This document shows, one piece after another, positions 17,514 to 25,642 of a DNA stretch of 33,177 bases. The stretch lies in contig JASBYY010000036.1 of the NCBI GenBank assembly GCA_029983675.1, positions 1-33,177 of the forward strand. Reading direction: 5' to 3'. The position numbers and the translations under genes were made by a program. The DNA is from Bacteroidales bacterium. GTDB lineage: Bacteria; Bacteroidota; Bacteroidia; Bacteroidales; F082. The notes below the pieces were generated by a model. It saw only the letters and a program-made list of their open reading frames with translations. It did not search any database and had not been told where the DNA came from. How positions within the stretch are numbered: the first letter of the stretch is position 1; each line of letters starts with the position of its first letter.

Positions 17514-18044
17514 TTACCAGTCTTCCTCTTTGATTTCTTTTTCAGGGATCAGTTTTTCCTCAAGCTCGGCGCCCCATTTTTGTCCAAAAGAAGCCAGTTG
17601 GTCAATGTAGCTGTCCCACTGCGGTTCGTACATGGGGTCGCTCTTGTCCATCCAGCGCTCGATGGGGAATAAAGATTGTGTTGTTTTGAGTGTGAAATCT
17701 GTAAGCGTGTAACGGATGCGACCTTCACGGACTTCTATGGTAAACTTGTAGTTGACCCAAGGACATTTTGTCTTGATTTCATCGTTACAATTCATCTGCA
17801 CCGTGTGTTTGCCTTGTATTTTCGTTCCGTCGTCGCCGAAAACAACCGATGCGGCGCTCTTATAGTAAGTGTTCAGAAAAGCGCTGATGATACGGTCGTG
17901 CACCTGGTTGGGGGTGCCTTGTGTCGATACGACTTTTTGAAAACAGATTTTCTGTGTCTTTTCATTGATAGGCATTTTGGCGTTTTGAGCAAAAGCAACC
18001 ATTGTAAAAAGAAGAGCGGTTGCGACAAAGATCAGTTTTTTCAT
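17514..18044 (-). CDS. Secreted DUF4468-like protein
   Basis: 176 residues with a clear signal peptide (MKKLIFVATALLFTMVAFAQ). The mature part has the alternating strand/helix pattern of DUF4468 proteins: a start like KICFQKVVSTQGTPNQVHDR, a middle NCNDEIKTKCPWVNYKFTIEVREGRIRYTLTDF, and an acidic/lysine C-terminus. Such proteins are common secreted or periplasmic proteins of Bacteroidota with no known activity. The domain call is from memory of the family pattern. It lies between the GIN lipoprotein and HMG-CoA reductase genes on the same strand; co-transcription with mvaA is possible, but a functional link is not implied. No lipobox or transmembrane segment beyond the signal is present. Confidence 0.75.
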   Translation of the reverse strand: MKKLIFVATALLFTMVAFAQNAKMPINEKTQKICFQKVVSTQGTPNQVHDRIISAFLNTYYKSAASVVFGDDGTKIQGKHTVQMNCNDEIKTKCPWVNYKFTIEVREGRIRYTLTDFTLKTTQSLFPIERWMDKSDPMYEPQWDSYIDQLASFGQKWGAELEEKLIPEKEIKEEDW

Positions 18045-18127
18045 TTTACCTTAAGATTACTAATGTTTTAATAATGAACTGAACGCAAGAAAACGTCTAT
18101 TGTTGTATGGACAAAAACCGGGCCAAA

Positions 18128-18973
18128 TCAAAGCGGTTTGATTTTCGATGTGGAGTCGCAGGTAATCTCTATTTGCGGAGTTCCCTGATAATATAAAGTG
18201 GAAGAGTTTTGCAGTGATCCGGCCATGATGTCGCTGACGGTAACAGCGAGCATGGCGCTGTTGTTCATTTCCACATGAAGTGTCTTGATGGGCATCGGAA
18301 GTATATTGGCTTCGCTGCCGTTGTCGAGGTGCAGGTAGGCATAAGCGGTTGTCCCCGTGGAGTTTGTGAATCGTGAAGCATGATCAAGGGTCAACAGTAA
18401 GCTATCGTTGGCCGCAATGTTTCCCCAAATACGCGATCTGTCATAGAGCCGGGCATTGCAAATGCTTCCTTCAAAAGCATAGTTCAGCAGTTCCGACATG
18501 CCTGAAAGGTGAACCTTACAGGAATTGCCCGCGAAATGTGCGCTTTTGCAGATGGAATTGTCTTTCAGCGTCAGTACCATATCGGTGGTGCCGAGGGTGT
18601 TTCCTTCAAAGTTAGCAACGGCTCTCCGGCTTAATGACAGCCGGTTCAGGTATTGGGTGTAAACGGTTGCCTTGAATCGGGTGCTGGGAGACATGGCGGG
18701 TTGGTCTTTGAATCCAAGTCGCAGTAAGCCGTTGTCCAATGAAATATCGAGAAACTCATCCAAGTAGGCGGAGTATTCCACTTCCACGCCACTGCGGTTG
18801 GAGTCGGCAACCACGTTGAGAATCCAATAATGTCCGGCTTCGATAGCGGTGATCGCACTATTCTCGTATAGGGATTTGCTGACAAGGGTCATGTCGGGTT
18901 CTTTCACGCAAGAGGTCCATGTAACGAGGAACGAAGCTGTGATGGCAAGAAACACCATTCTCATTCTTTTCAT
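18128..18973 (-). CDS. GIN-domain (DUF2807) putative lipoprotein
   Basis: 281 residues from the ATG at 18973. The signal sequence MKRMRMVFLAITASFLVTWT is followed by SC, giving a plausible lipobox (WTSC). The mature region is a run of short beta strands with repeated small-polar patterns (RLSLSRRAVANFEGNTLGTT, DNSICKSAHFAGNSCKVHLS), typical of the right-handed beta-helix GIN domain formerly called a putative autotransporter adhesin head. It is likely anchored to a cell-envelope membrane facing the periplasm or surface. The frame extends 24 codons upstream to 19045, but the -7 element at 18990-18997 lies inside that extension, so 18973 is the better start. Function is unknown. Confidence 0.8.
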   Translation of the reverse strand: MKRMRMVFLAITASFLVTWTSCVKEPDMTLVSKSLYENSAITAIEAGHYWILNVVADSNRSGVEVEYSAYLDEFLDISLDNGLLRLGFKDQPAMSPSTRFKATVYTQYLNRLSLSRRAVANFEGNTLGTTDMVLTLKDNSICKSAHFAGNSCKVHLSGMSELLNYAFEGSICNARLYDRSRIWGNIAANDSLLLTLDHASRFTNSTGTTAYAYLHLDNGSEANILPMPIKTLHVEMNNSAMLAVTVSDIMAGSLQNSSTLYYQGTPQIEITCDSTSKIKPL

Positions 18974-18989
18974 AAGCGAAAAATTTTGG

Positions 18990-18997
18990 CAAAGATA
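18990..18997 (-). promoter_or_regulatory. -7 element (TATCTTTG) of the GIN lipoprotein gene
   Basis: TATCTTTG on the minus strand, 17 nt before the ATG at 18973. A TTTC about 20 nt farther upstream could serve as the -33 element. It decides the start codon for the downstream gene. Confidence 0.6.
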
Positions 18998-19071
18998 ATG
19001 ATTTTTGAACGAAACGCTTTTTTTCCTGGTGTCTGTATTCTTCAAGGTTTATGCACCATCGTTACAGTTGT

Positions 19072-19545
19072 TCAAACATGATGGTAAGGCTCGCCTTTGA
19101 TGATGGTGAAAGCACGATACAGCTGCTCGACGAAGATGAGGCGCACCATCTGATGCGAGAAAGTCATTGGTGACAAGGATATTTTTGCTTGGGCACGTGC
19201 GTACACGGCTTCGGAAAATCCGTAAGGCCCACCGATGGTGAAGACCAAGCGTTTGCTGCCCGAAAGCATTTGTTTTTCGAGGGCATTGGCAAATCCTACC
19301 GAGTCGTGCTGTTTCCCGTTTTCATCGAGAAGGATAATGGTGTCGCTTTGTTGAAACTGCATCAGCAACAACTCTCCCTCTGCTTTTTTCTGCTGCTCTT
19401 CACTCAGAGCTTTCCTGTTTTTTAGATCGGGAAGGAACTTCATTTCAAACTGTGCGTAGTGTTTCAACCGTTCCGCATATTTTGCAATGCCTTCTGACAA
19501 ATAGGCATCGTCGGTTTTCCCGATGACAAGCAGTTGGATTTTCAT
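19072..19545 (-). CDS. rlmH: 23S rRNA (pseudouridine1915-N3)-methyltransferase RlmH
   Basis: 157 residues, the standard size of this SPOUT-class enzyme, which methylates pseudouridine 1915 of 23S rRNA on the assembled ribosome using S-adenosylmethionine. Seen: N-terminal MKIQLLVIGKTDDAYLSEGI, YAERLKHYAQFEMKFLPDLK, the core LLDENGKQHDSVGFA, the glycine-rich FTIGGPYGFS of the SAM knot, LSPMTFSHQMVRLIFVEQLY, and a C-terminal YRAFTIIKGEPYHHV. A longer frame reaches 19716, but the extra 57 residues are not RlmH-like and the -7 element at 19550-19557 lies within them. The ATG at 19545 is only 4 nt past that element, suggesting a leaderless or nearly leaderless mRNA. Confidence 0.96.
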   Translation of the reverse strand: MKIQLLVIGKTDDAYLSEGIAKYAERLKHYAQFEMKFLPDLKNRKALSEEQQKKAEGELLLMQFQQSDTIILLDENGKQHDSVGFANALEKQMLSGSKRLVFTIGGPYGFSEAVYARAQAKISLSPMTFSHQMVRLIFVEQLYRAFTIIKGEPYHHV

Positions 19546-19549
19546 GACG

Positions 19550-19557
19550 CAAAGATA
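19550..19557 (-). promoter_or_regulatory. -7 element (TATCTTTG) of rlmH
   Basis: The minus strand reads TATCTTTG, then CGTC, then the start ATG. The spacing implies transcription starting at or next to the ATG. No clear -33 TTTG is present. The call rests on the octamer and its fit to the RlmH start. Confidence 0.6.
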
Positions 19558-19790
19558 GTTTTTCGACCGATAATGGATCTCGGCTGTTTTTCTCGGAAAG
19601 GGATTTTTTTGAAAAAAATGTAAAAAGGACGCTTTTTGGCCGAGGGTGAAGTCGCTTTTAACAGTCATAATAGTGATTTTGCAACAAATTTCTCTCTTAA
19701 TAGCCGTCGGGACCAATGCTCTTGATGGCTTTTTTTATTTTGAAAGGATTTTTTGATAAAAAAGGAACGTCAGGCCTTGCCTTGCGTTTG

Positions 19791-20912
19791 TCATTTCTGT
19801 TTCAGGGCTTCTTCCGCTTGTTTCAGCGTGGCACGCTCGCCGTTGACAAAGGCGATGACGAAAGCATCGGAATAGCCTTGCTTGCGCAATTCGTTTTGCC
19901 GTTTGGCGGCATCGTTACGTGTCGCAAAATTTCCCGAAGTATAGCGGTAGGCATTGTTAAATTCATACACGCCCACCTCTTTCACCTTGGGGAATTTCTT
20001 GTTTCGGCTCGGGTCACTGGCAAACTGTACTTTGAACACCACCTGAGCCGGTAGTGCCGTTTCGCCTGCTTTCGTCGTTGCGGTTGTTGTCTGTTTCGGT
20101 TGTTCTGTGGGCGGATCCGCCGAAACATTCTCATTTTCATACTCTGTCTTGTAATCTTTGAAGGCGCGATAAATAGCTGAAGCCATGTGCGACTGACCTT
20201 CTTCGGATTTCAAATACTTTTCTTCTTTCAGGTTGTTGATGAAACCCAACTCGATGAGGATGCTCGGCATACTTGTCTTATAAAGCACTAAAAATCCTGC
20301 CTGACGAACACCACGGTCGGTGCGCCCCACACGGTCGCGGAACTGCTGCTGCACTTTGTCGGCAAGACTCAGGCTTTGCAGCTGGTATTGGCTCTGAAAG
20401 AGCGAAAAGATAATGTAGGCCTCCGTGCTGTTGGGGTCGAATCCGTCATATTCTTCTTCCGCATTATCTTCGTAAAGGATGGACGCATTTTCCTTTTTCG
20501 CCACTTCAAGGTTCGCTGCACTTTTGTGTTCGCCCATCACGAAGGTCTCCGCACCGTTGACGCTAGTGGTGCCTTCCGTCGAGTTGCAGTGTATCGAGAT
20601 GAAAACATCTGCGTTATTTCGGTTGGCAATGGCGGCACGTTCCGCCAAAGGGATGAAGATATCGCGGGAACGGGTGTAAATGACTTTCACATCGGGAAGG
20701 TTCTGCTTGATATAATTGCCGAGTTTTAGGGCTACGGCCAAGTTCAAGTCTTTCTCCTTGCTGTTCTTGCCCAAAGCCCCCGTGTCCTTTCCTCCATGTC
20801 CCGGGTCGATGACGATAGTCTGAATCTTTTCACCTCGCTGTGCGTTGACAGTCAGCGGAGTAAGAAACATTAACAGCAAAATACCAAACTTAAAAATCCT
20901 TCGTTGAGACAT
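19791..20912 (-). CDS. N-acetylmuramoyl-L-alanine amidase (Amidase_3) with SPOR-like C-terminus
   Basis: 373 residues from the ATG at 20912. A signal peptide (MSQRRIFKFG, then ILLLMFLTPLTVNAQ) leads into an Amidase_3 zinc hydrolase that cuts the amide bond between muramic acid and the stem peptide in the periplasm. Zinc ligands are in IDPGHGG (His39), KEKDLNL (Glu53) and SIHCN; ILIELGFINN carries the catalytic Glu. After a Pro/Thr-rich linker, the last 80 residues (VFKVQFASDPSRN, ..RYTSGNFATRNDAAKRQNEL) look like a SPOR peptidoglycan-binding domain, suggesting recruitment to division septa. The longer frame to 21005 enters the divergent lptD promoter, so 20912 is preferred. It is divergent from lptD with about 75 nt between starts. 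Confidence 0.93.
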   Translation of the reverse strand: MSQRRIFKFGILLLMFLTPLTVNAQRGEKIQTIVIDPGHGGKDTGALGKNSKEKDLNLAVALKLGNYIKQNLPDVKVIYTRSRDIFIPLAERAAIANRNNADVFISIHCNSTEGTTSVNGAETFVMGEHKSAANLEVAKKENASILYEDNAEEEYDGFDPNSTEAYIIFSLFQSQYQLQSLSLADKVQQQFRDRVGRTDRGVRQAGFLVLYKTSMPSILIELGFINNLKEEKYLKSEEGQSHMASAIYRAFKDYKTEYENENVSADPPTEQPKQTTTATTKAGETALPAQVVFKVQFASDPSRNKKFPKVKEVGVYEFNNAYRYTSGNFATRNDAAKRQNELRKQGYSDAFVIAFVNGERATLKQAEEALKQK

Positions 20913-20942
20913 GGCACAATAACGTATATGCGGCAGAAAAAC

Positions 20943-20950
20943 TATCTTTG
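20943..20950 (+). promoter_or_regulatory. -7 element (TATCTTTG) of the lptD-like gene
   Basis: TATCTTTGC on the plus strand in the short divergent region between the amidase and lptD. It overlaps the TTG that opens the longest lptD frame (20948), which therefore cannot be the real start. No evident -33 element. Confidence 0.6.
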
Positions 20951-20986
20951 CAGCGTATTTTAGGGCACAAAAGTAATTCATTTGCT

Positions 20987-23869
20987 TTGTACAAACGCAT
21001 AACACACCTGATTTATTTTGTTTCGGCAGCTCTGGGACTGCTGGTGACGATGCTTTGCATGTTCGCCGGATGTCGTGCTACGAGGGCTGTGCCACAGGTG
21101 CAATACCAACAAGACAGCATCTTTACGTCGGGAAATGGGGTTATGCCGGAAGTGGATTCCAATGTTTTTATTCAAGAACAAGTAGTATCCGCCTCGATAG
21201 CGCAGCCCGATACCTTGGCCTATGCCGATATTACCCATGGCCACGACACTTTGTTTGCCGTCAACATCGATTCCGCTTTTGTGGAAGAAATGCATGCCTT
21301 GTTGTCCGACAGTCTTTCTCAAGATACCCTTTCGACATTTTCAATGTCAAATCGCAGCTTGGGAACGAAACAGCCCAAAGATCCCGCTTTTACCACAAAG
21401 ATTTTACGCAACTCGATCGACTCGGTCATCATGGATATCAAGAACAACACGGTTTATTATTATGGGAAAGCGGTGGTGAAGTATGACGACATTGTTTTGG
21501 AAGCCGAGTTTTTGGAGTTCAACATGAATACGAGTGTTTGTACGGCGCGTGGTCTTTCCGATTCCACCGGACGGCTTTACGGCACACCGGTTTTTACACA
21601 AGGCGACACGAAATTTGAAGCCGAAGAGATGGCTTATAACTTCAAGACGAAAAAAGGGGTCATCACCAAGGTGTTTACCGAAGAAGGAGGCGGTTATCTA
21701 CATGGCACCAAAATCAAGCGGATGGACGACAACACCATTAATATCAAGTCGGGCGGCTTCACCACCTGTAACTTGAAAGAGCATCCACACTTCCAGTTCA
21801 GGTTCAAAAAAGCCAAGGTCATTCCCGACGACAAGATCGTAACCGGCCCTATCTTCCTTACCATCGAAGACGTGCCGTTGCCTTTGGGACTGCCTTTCGC
21901 CCTGATTCCGAATGTAAAGGGACAGCGTTCGGGTGTCATCATCCCCACTTACGGCGAATCGGCCAACCGTGGCTTCTATCTTGAAAACGGCGGCTACTAC
22001 TGGGCCATCAACGAGCACTACGACCTTCAGGTGCTGGGCGATATCTACACGAGAGGCAGTTGGGCCATCAAGCCCATGTTTCGCTATGCGCAGCGTTACC
22101 GGTACAACGGATCGCTGGCTTTGGGATTTGCAGTCAACAAAATCGGATCAAAAGGCGCTGCCGACTACAACGAAAGCAATGACTTCAAGGTGAAATGGAC
22201 CCATAAGCAGGATCCAAAGGCGCATCCGCGACATACGTTTTCTGCCGATGTCAACATCCTCAGCTCGAATTACAACCAATACAACGCCATCAGTTCCAAC
22301 GAATACCTGAGCAACACCTTCAAGTCGAGTGTGGCTTATCAGACAAACTTCGCAGGGCGTTTCTATCTTACTTTGAATGCAGGGCATAGCCAGAATACGC
22401 TGACCAAGCAGGTCACCATCTCTTTGCCTGAACTGACTTTCACCGCCAACCGTTTCTATCCGTTGAAAAAAGTCGGCAAACCCGGTAAGCGCCGTTGGTA
22501 CAAGGAGCTGAACATCAGCTATACGATGAATGCCAAAAACTATATGAGCAATGTGGACACTCTGCTCTTTCGTGGAAATTGGGTGCGCAACATGCAAAAC
22601 GGCATCCGGCATAGCATCCCGATCAACCTACCCGTCAAATTGTTAAAGCATTTTACATGGACTAATTCGGTGAATATCAACGATTACATGTATTTCGACC
22701 ATTTGGAGCAGCAATGGGTCAACGAGATGCAAATCCATGGCGGCGACACGGTACAGGGTTACTTGAAAACCGATACTGTTTATGGTTTTCGCAATCTTGT
22801 CGATTTCAACCTGTCGAGCAGCCTGACGACGAAGTTCTACGGCATGGTGCGTTTCCAGAAAGGTCCCATCCGCGCGGTGCGCCATGTGCTGACTCCCATG
22901 GTGAGCTTCACCTATAAGCCCGATTTTGCGCATCCGCGATGGGGCGTTTACGGCCGTTATGCCGACGCCAATGGTGTTGAGAAGGTGTATAATAAGTTCT
23001 CACGGGCCTTGTTCGGGGCGCCGTCCATGAACCGGTCGGGACGTTTGAACTATAGCTTAGGCAACACCTTCGATATGAAAGTGCCCTCCAAGACGGATAC
23101 GATTACAGGCATGAAGAATGTCACGCTGCTTGAATCGCTGAGCCTTGCCGGAAGCTATGACTTTGCCCAAGACTCGTTGAACTTCTCCAATGTGTCGGTC
23201 AATGCACGAACCACCTTGTTCCAAAAGCTGCGTGTGCAGTATTCGAGTATTTGGGATCCCTACATCGCCGATTCCACCGGCAGACGTATCAATAGGTATG
23301 AAATTGTCGAGAACCGCCGGTTGTTCCATAAAAACAATTCTACATGGAACTTCAGCATGAGTTGGTCTTTCAGTCAGAGCGACCTGCAAAAGTTGCTCAA
23401 GAACAAGTCGAAGACCACTTTTGAGAACGATATTGCCAACCGCGCCCGACAATCGGCAAACGTTACCGAACAAGAGTTGAGCGATGTGATGGGCAATCCC
23501 AATGCATACGTGGACTGGAACACACCGTGGTCGCTGACCTTCAGCTACAACCTGTCACACACCACTTCGATTGTCTATGCCCGCCTTATGGGCATTGCCA
23601 CCAACTCTGTGGTGCAGACCTTGAGCCTCAATGGTGACATCAGCATCACACCGAAGTGGAAAATCACTTTTACTACCGGCTGGGACTTCACCAATCACGG
23701 CCTTTCCTATACTTCGGTCAACATTTACCGTGACCTCCATTGCTGGGAGATGCGTTTCAGTTGGGTGCCTATCGGCAACTACAAAAGCTGGAACTTTACA
23801 ATCAACGTGAAGGCTTCGGCGTTGCAAGACCTCAAGCTGACCAAGAAAAAGGATTATCGCGACAATTGA
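20987..23869 (+). CDS. lptD: LptD-like outer-membrane LPS assembly protein
   Basis: About 960 residues from a proposed TTG at 20987. The longest frame opens at TTG 20948 inside the promoter; the next ATG (21050) would cut off the signal. The TTG start gives a lipoprotein-like signal (MYKRITHLIYFVSAALGLLV, then a lipobox ending FAGC). An OstA/LptD periplasmic jellyroll part follows (SVIMDIKNNTVYYYGKAVVK, ..GVITKVFTEEGGGYLHGTKI). The long C-terminal beta-barrel region contains the family segment FALIPNVKGQRSGVIIPTYG and many alternating aromatic strands, ending in WRFSW-like pairs. It is predicted to insert LPS into the outer leaflet. A lipidated N-terminus would be unusual for LptD in E. coli. 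It is divergent from the amidase. Family assignment is strong; the exact start is uncertain. Confidence 0.88.
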   Translation: MYKRITHLIYFVSAALGLLVTMLCMFAGCRATRAVPQVQYQQDSIFTSGNGVMPEVDSNVFIQEQVVSASIAQPDTLAYADITHGHDTLFAVNIDSAFVEEMHALLSDSLSQDTLSTFSMSNRSLGTKQPKDPAFTTKILRNSIDSVIMDIKNNTVYYYGKAVVKYDDIVLEAEFLEFNMNTSVCTARGLSDSTGRLYGTPVFTQGDTKFEAEEMAYNFKTKKGVITKVFTEEGGGYLHGTKIKRMDDNTINIKSGGFTTCNLKEHPHFQFRFKKAKVIPDDKIVTGPIFLTIEDVPLPLGLPFALIPNVKGQRSGVIIPTYGESANRGFYLENGGYYWAINEHYDLQVLGDIYTRGSWAIKPMFRYAQRYRYNGSLALGFAVNKIGSKGAADYNESNDFKVKWTHKQDPKAHPRHTFSADVNILSSNYNQYNAISSNEYLSNTFKSSVAYQTNFAGRFYLTLNAGHSQNTLTKQVTISLPELTFTANRFYPLKKVGKPGKRRWYKELNISYTMNAKNYMSNVDTLLFRGNWVRNMQNGIRHSIPINLPVKLLKHFTWTNSVNINDYMYFDHLEQQWVNEMQIHGGDTVQGYLKTDTVYGFRNLVDFNLSSSLTTKFYGMVRFQKGPIRAVRHVLTPMVSFTYKPDFAHPRWGVYGRYADANGVEKVYNKFSRALFGAPSMNRSGRLNYSLGNTFDMKVPSKTDTITGMKNVTLLESLSLAGSYDFAQDSLNFSNVSVNARTTLFQKLRVQYSSIWDPYIADSTGRRINRYEIVENRRLFHKNNSTWNFSMSWSFSQSDLQKLLKNKSKTTFENDIANRARQSANVTEQELSDVMGNPNAYVDWNTPWSLTFSYNLSHTTSIVYARLMGIATNSVVQTLSLNGDISITPKWKITFTTGWDFTNHGLSYTSVNIYRDLHCWEMRFSWVPIGNYKSWNFTINVKASALQDLKLTKKKDYRDN

Positions 23870-23881
23870 CATTGAGATGCA

Positions 23882-24157
23882 ATGCCGTGGTGGAAGCCGT
23901 CTGTTGACATTGCCATTGGAGAAGCCTCCTCTACTACTATCGAGGCTGCTTTTGCTCCCAATCCCGCCAACGACCATGTAGTGATTTCAGGGAAGTCCAT
24001 GTCGGATATCGCTGTGTTTAACAGCCTTGGACAACAAGTGCTGCACCAAACCGTAAGTGGTGAAACGGCCACCATAGAGACCTCCGGACTGGAAAATGGC
24101 ATTTATCTTGTCCGTATCAATGGCAACATCATGCAACGGCTGGTCATTGCACACTGA
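23882..24157 (+). CDS. Orphan T9SS type A sorting domain (fragment)
   Basis: 91 residues, almost all of it a T9SS C-terminal sorting domain: AAFAPNPANDHVVI, DIAVFNSLGQQVLHQTVSGE, LENGIYLVRINGN and the final MQRLVIAH. Such domains normally sit at the end of large secreted proteins and direct export and surface attachment. Here there is no signal peptide and no cargo. The frame is the same as lptD and is separated from it by two TGA codons (23867-23869 and 23873-23875). It is probably the remnant of a deleted secreted-protein gene, although a short expressed peptide cannot be excluded. No promoter of its own is obvious. A hairpin terminator follows 24 nt later. Confidence 0.7.
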   Translation: MPWWKPSVDIAIGEASSTTIEAAFAPNPANDHVVISGKSMSDIAVFNSLGQQVLHQTVSGETATIETSGLENGIYLVRINGNIMQRLVIAH

Positions 24158-24177
24158 TTCTCACACCATGAAATATG

Positions 24178-24209
24178 AAAAAAGCGACATCGGAAGGTGT
24201 CGCTTTGTT
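24178..24209. terminator. Bidirectional intrinsic terminator between the T9SS fragment and phoH
   Basis: Inverted repeat AAAGCGACA (24181-24189) / TGTCGCTTT (24198-24206). Two more inner pairs (T-G, C-G) close a GGAA tetraloop. A-rich sequence on one side and T-rich on the other let it end transcription from both the lptD side and convergent phoH. Confidence 0.78.
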
Positions 24210-24228
24210 GTTAATGTCGGAGGAACTG

Positions 24229-25188
24229 TCAATCTTCTTCGGCTTCTTTGTCATTCCTTTTATAGGCGTTGACGATGTCGGTGACGAGTTTGTGGCGCAC
24301 CACGTCTTTCTCGTCAAGCATGATGAAGGCGATGCCATTCACGTCTTTCAGCACATTCATGGCCTGGAGCAGTCCCGAAGGCTGTTTGGCGGGCAGGTCG
24401 ATTTGTGTGATGTCGCCGGTGACGATGAATTTGGCGGAACGTCCCATGCGGGTGAGAAACATCTTGAGCTGGCTGCGCGTGGCGTTTTGCGCTTCATCGA
24501 GGATGACAAAGGCATGGTCGAGGGTGCGTCCGCGCATGAAGGCCAGCGGCGCAATTTCGATGGTGCGGTCTTCCATGTAGCTGTCGAGTTTCGACGACGG
24601 AATCATGTCGTGTAGCGCATCGTAAAGCGGTTGCAGGTAGGGGTCGAGCTTGTCTTTAACATCGCCGGGCAAAAAACCTAAGTTTTCTCCGGCCTCAACG
24701 GCGGGACGGGTCAGGATGATGCGGCGCACGGCTTTGGCTTTCAACGCCCTGACGGCGAGTGCCACGGCGGTGTAGGTCTTTCCCGTACCGGCGGGACCAA
24801 TAGCGAAGACAAGGTCTTTTTCTTCCGAGGCGCTGACCATGCGCTTCTGATTCGTGGTGATGGCTTTCACGAGCAGTCCGTTACGGCCAAACACGAGCAC
24901 GTCGCTGTCGAGAGGCTCCTGCATGTCTGCTCCGCCATTGTCCGTCAGGATCCCGGCAATAGCCTTTTCGTCAATCCTTCCCGTCCGTTCCAACAAACCG
25001 ACGACATGACCGAAACGTCCCGAGAAACGGGAAATCTCTTCTTCAATCCCGATGACTTTCACGAAATCACCGCGAGCAATGATTTTTAGCTTCGGAAATT
25101 GCAGCTTGATTTGGTCGAGGTACTTGTTGCCAGGACCGTAAAGATCGGCTGGATCGACATTTTCTATCTGAAAAATCTGTTCTGCCAT
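24229..25188 (-). CDS. phoH: PhoH-family ATPase
   Basis: 319 residues from the ATG at 25188 (MAEQIFQIENVDPADLYGPG). The N-terminal part resembles the KH-like RNA-binding region of PhoH/YbeZ proteins (IKLQFPKLKIIARGDFVKVI). The ATPase core has Walker A AIGPAGTGKTYTAVALAV, Walker B HAFVILDEAQNATRSQLKMF and the conserved KFIVTGDITQIDLPAKQPSG. The protein is cytoplasmic. The related YbeZ works with the YbeY endoribonuclease in rRNA processing and stress; no ybeY gene is in the window. The frame extends 10 codons upstream to 25218, but the -7 element at 25206-25213 overlaps that extension, so the internal ATG is preferred. The gene is convergent with the lptD region. Confidence 0.93.
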   Translation of the reverse strand: MAEQIFQIENVDPADLYGPGNKYLDQIKLQFPKLKIIARGDFVKVIGIEEEISRFSGRFGHVVGLLERTGRIDEKAIAGILTDNGGADMQEPLDSDVLVFGRNGLLVKAITTNQKRMVSASEEKDLVFAIGPAGTGKTYTAVALAVRALKAKAVRRIILTRPAVEAGENLGFLPGDVKDKLDPYLQPLYDALHDMIPSSKLDSYMEDRTIEIAPLAFMRGRTLDHAFVILDEAQNATRSQLKMFLTRMGRSAKFIVTGDITQIDLPAKQPSGLLQAMNVLKDVNGIAFIMLDEKDVVRHKLVTDIVNAYKRNDKEAEED

Positions 25189-25205
25189 GCGCTGTCTATT
25201 TTGTG

Positions 25206-25213
25206 CAAAAGTA
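25206..25213 (-). promoter_or_regulatory. -7 element (TACTTTTG) of phoH
   Basis: TACTTTTGC on the minus strand, 17 nt before the ATG at 25188, matches TAnnTTTG. Several TTG triplets lie upstream, but none is clearly at the -33 position. Confidence 0.58.
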
Positions 25214-25344
25214 GTCAAAAGATTTCAATTTTCTTGGGTGGTTTTTAGAAGCTGTTTTGAATGGTGTAGAGTTGAGCTTATTCAGTGCTATATCGTGATG
25301 AGGAGGGACAATACACCTCAGCCATAAACGCATCATCCTCTCGT

Positions 25345-25451
25345 GTCATTCCGCACCTGATGCGGAATCTCTTTATGAGAAAGTTGTTCTATTAAGGTAG
25401 CACTGTTGGTGAGAAGATGCCGGATCAGTTCTGGATCCGGTCCAGAATGAC
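25345..25451. repeat. REP/BIME-like hairpin element, 107 bp
   Basis: The element begins GTCATTC and ends GAATGAC, short terminal inverted repeats. Inside are two hairpins: ATTCCGCA/TGCGGAAT (25348-25355 and 25361-25368, 5-nt loop) and CCGGATC/GATCCGG (25420-25426 and 25434-25440). The segment 25386-25424 (GTTCTATTAAGGTAGCACTG and onward) is repeated in inverted orientation at about 32231-32270. TCCAGAATGAC occurs twice at 25441 and 25456. This is the layout of paired REP sequences. The rest of the 424-nt gap (25219-25642) holds only the two flanking promoters. Confidence 0.75.
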
Positions 25452-25589
25452 GTTGTCCAGAATGACAGCGGCATGACTGGCCCTAATAAGGCGAGACAAT
25501 GGGCAAAATGAGCACATGCAGCACATCAGATCAACCGAAAACAAAGAAAAAAACTTGCGAAAAAAAGGATTCCTTTGGTGAAAATCGAC

Positions 25590-25597
25590 TATTTTTG
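25590..25597 (+). promoter_or_regulatory. -7 element (TATTTTTG) of the SAM hydrolase-family gene
   Basis: TATTTTTGC on the plus strand, 45 nt before the ATG at 25643. A TTTG occurs only 12 nt upstream, too close for a standard -33 element, so the promoter is tentative. Confidence 0.55.
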
Positions 25598-25642
25598 CAG
25601 AGCGACCGCATTTGAAATACGAACATTTTTAATTCCAAAACC

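Noticed and set aside
23867..23884. Recoding of TGA as a sense codon joining LptD to the sorting domain
   Set aside because: TGA serves as the ordinary stop in other genes here, such as rlmH (ending GEPYHHV), HMG-CoA reductase and mevalonate kinase. The fusion would also make no biological sense for an outer-membrane barrel.
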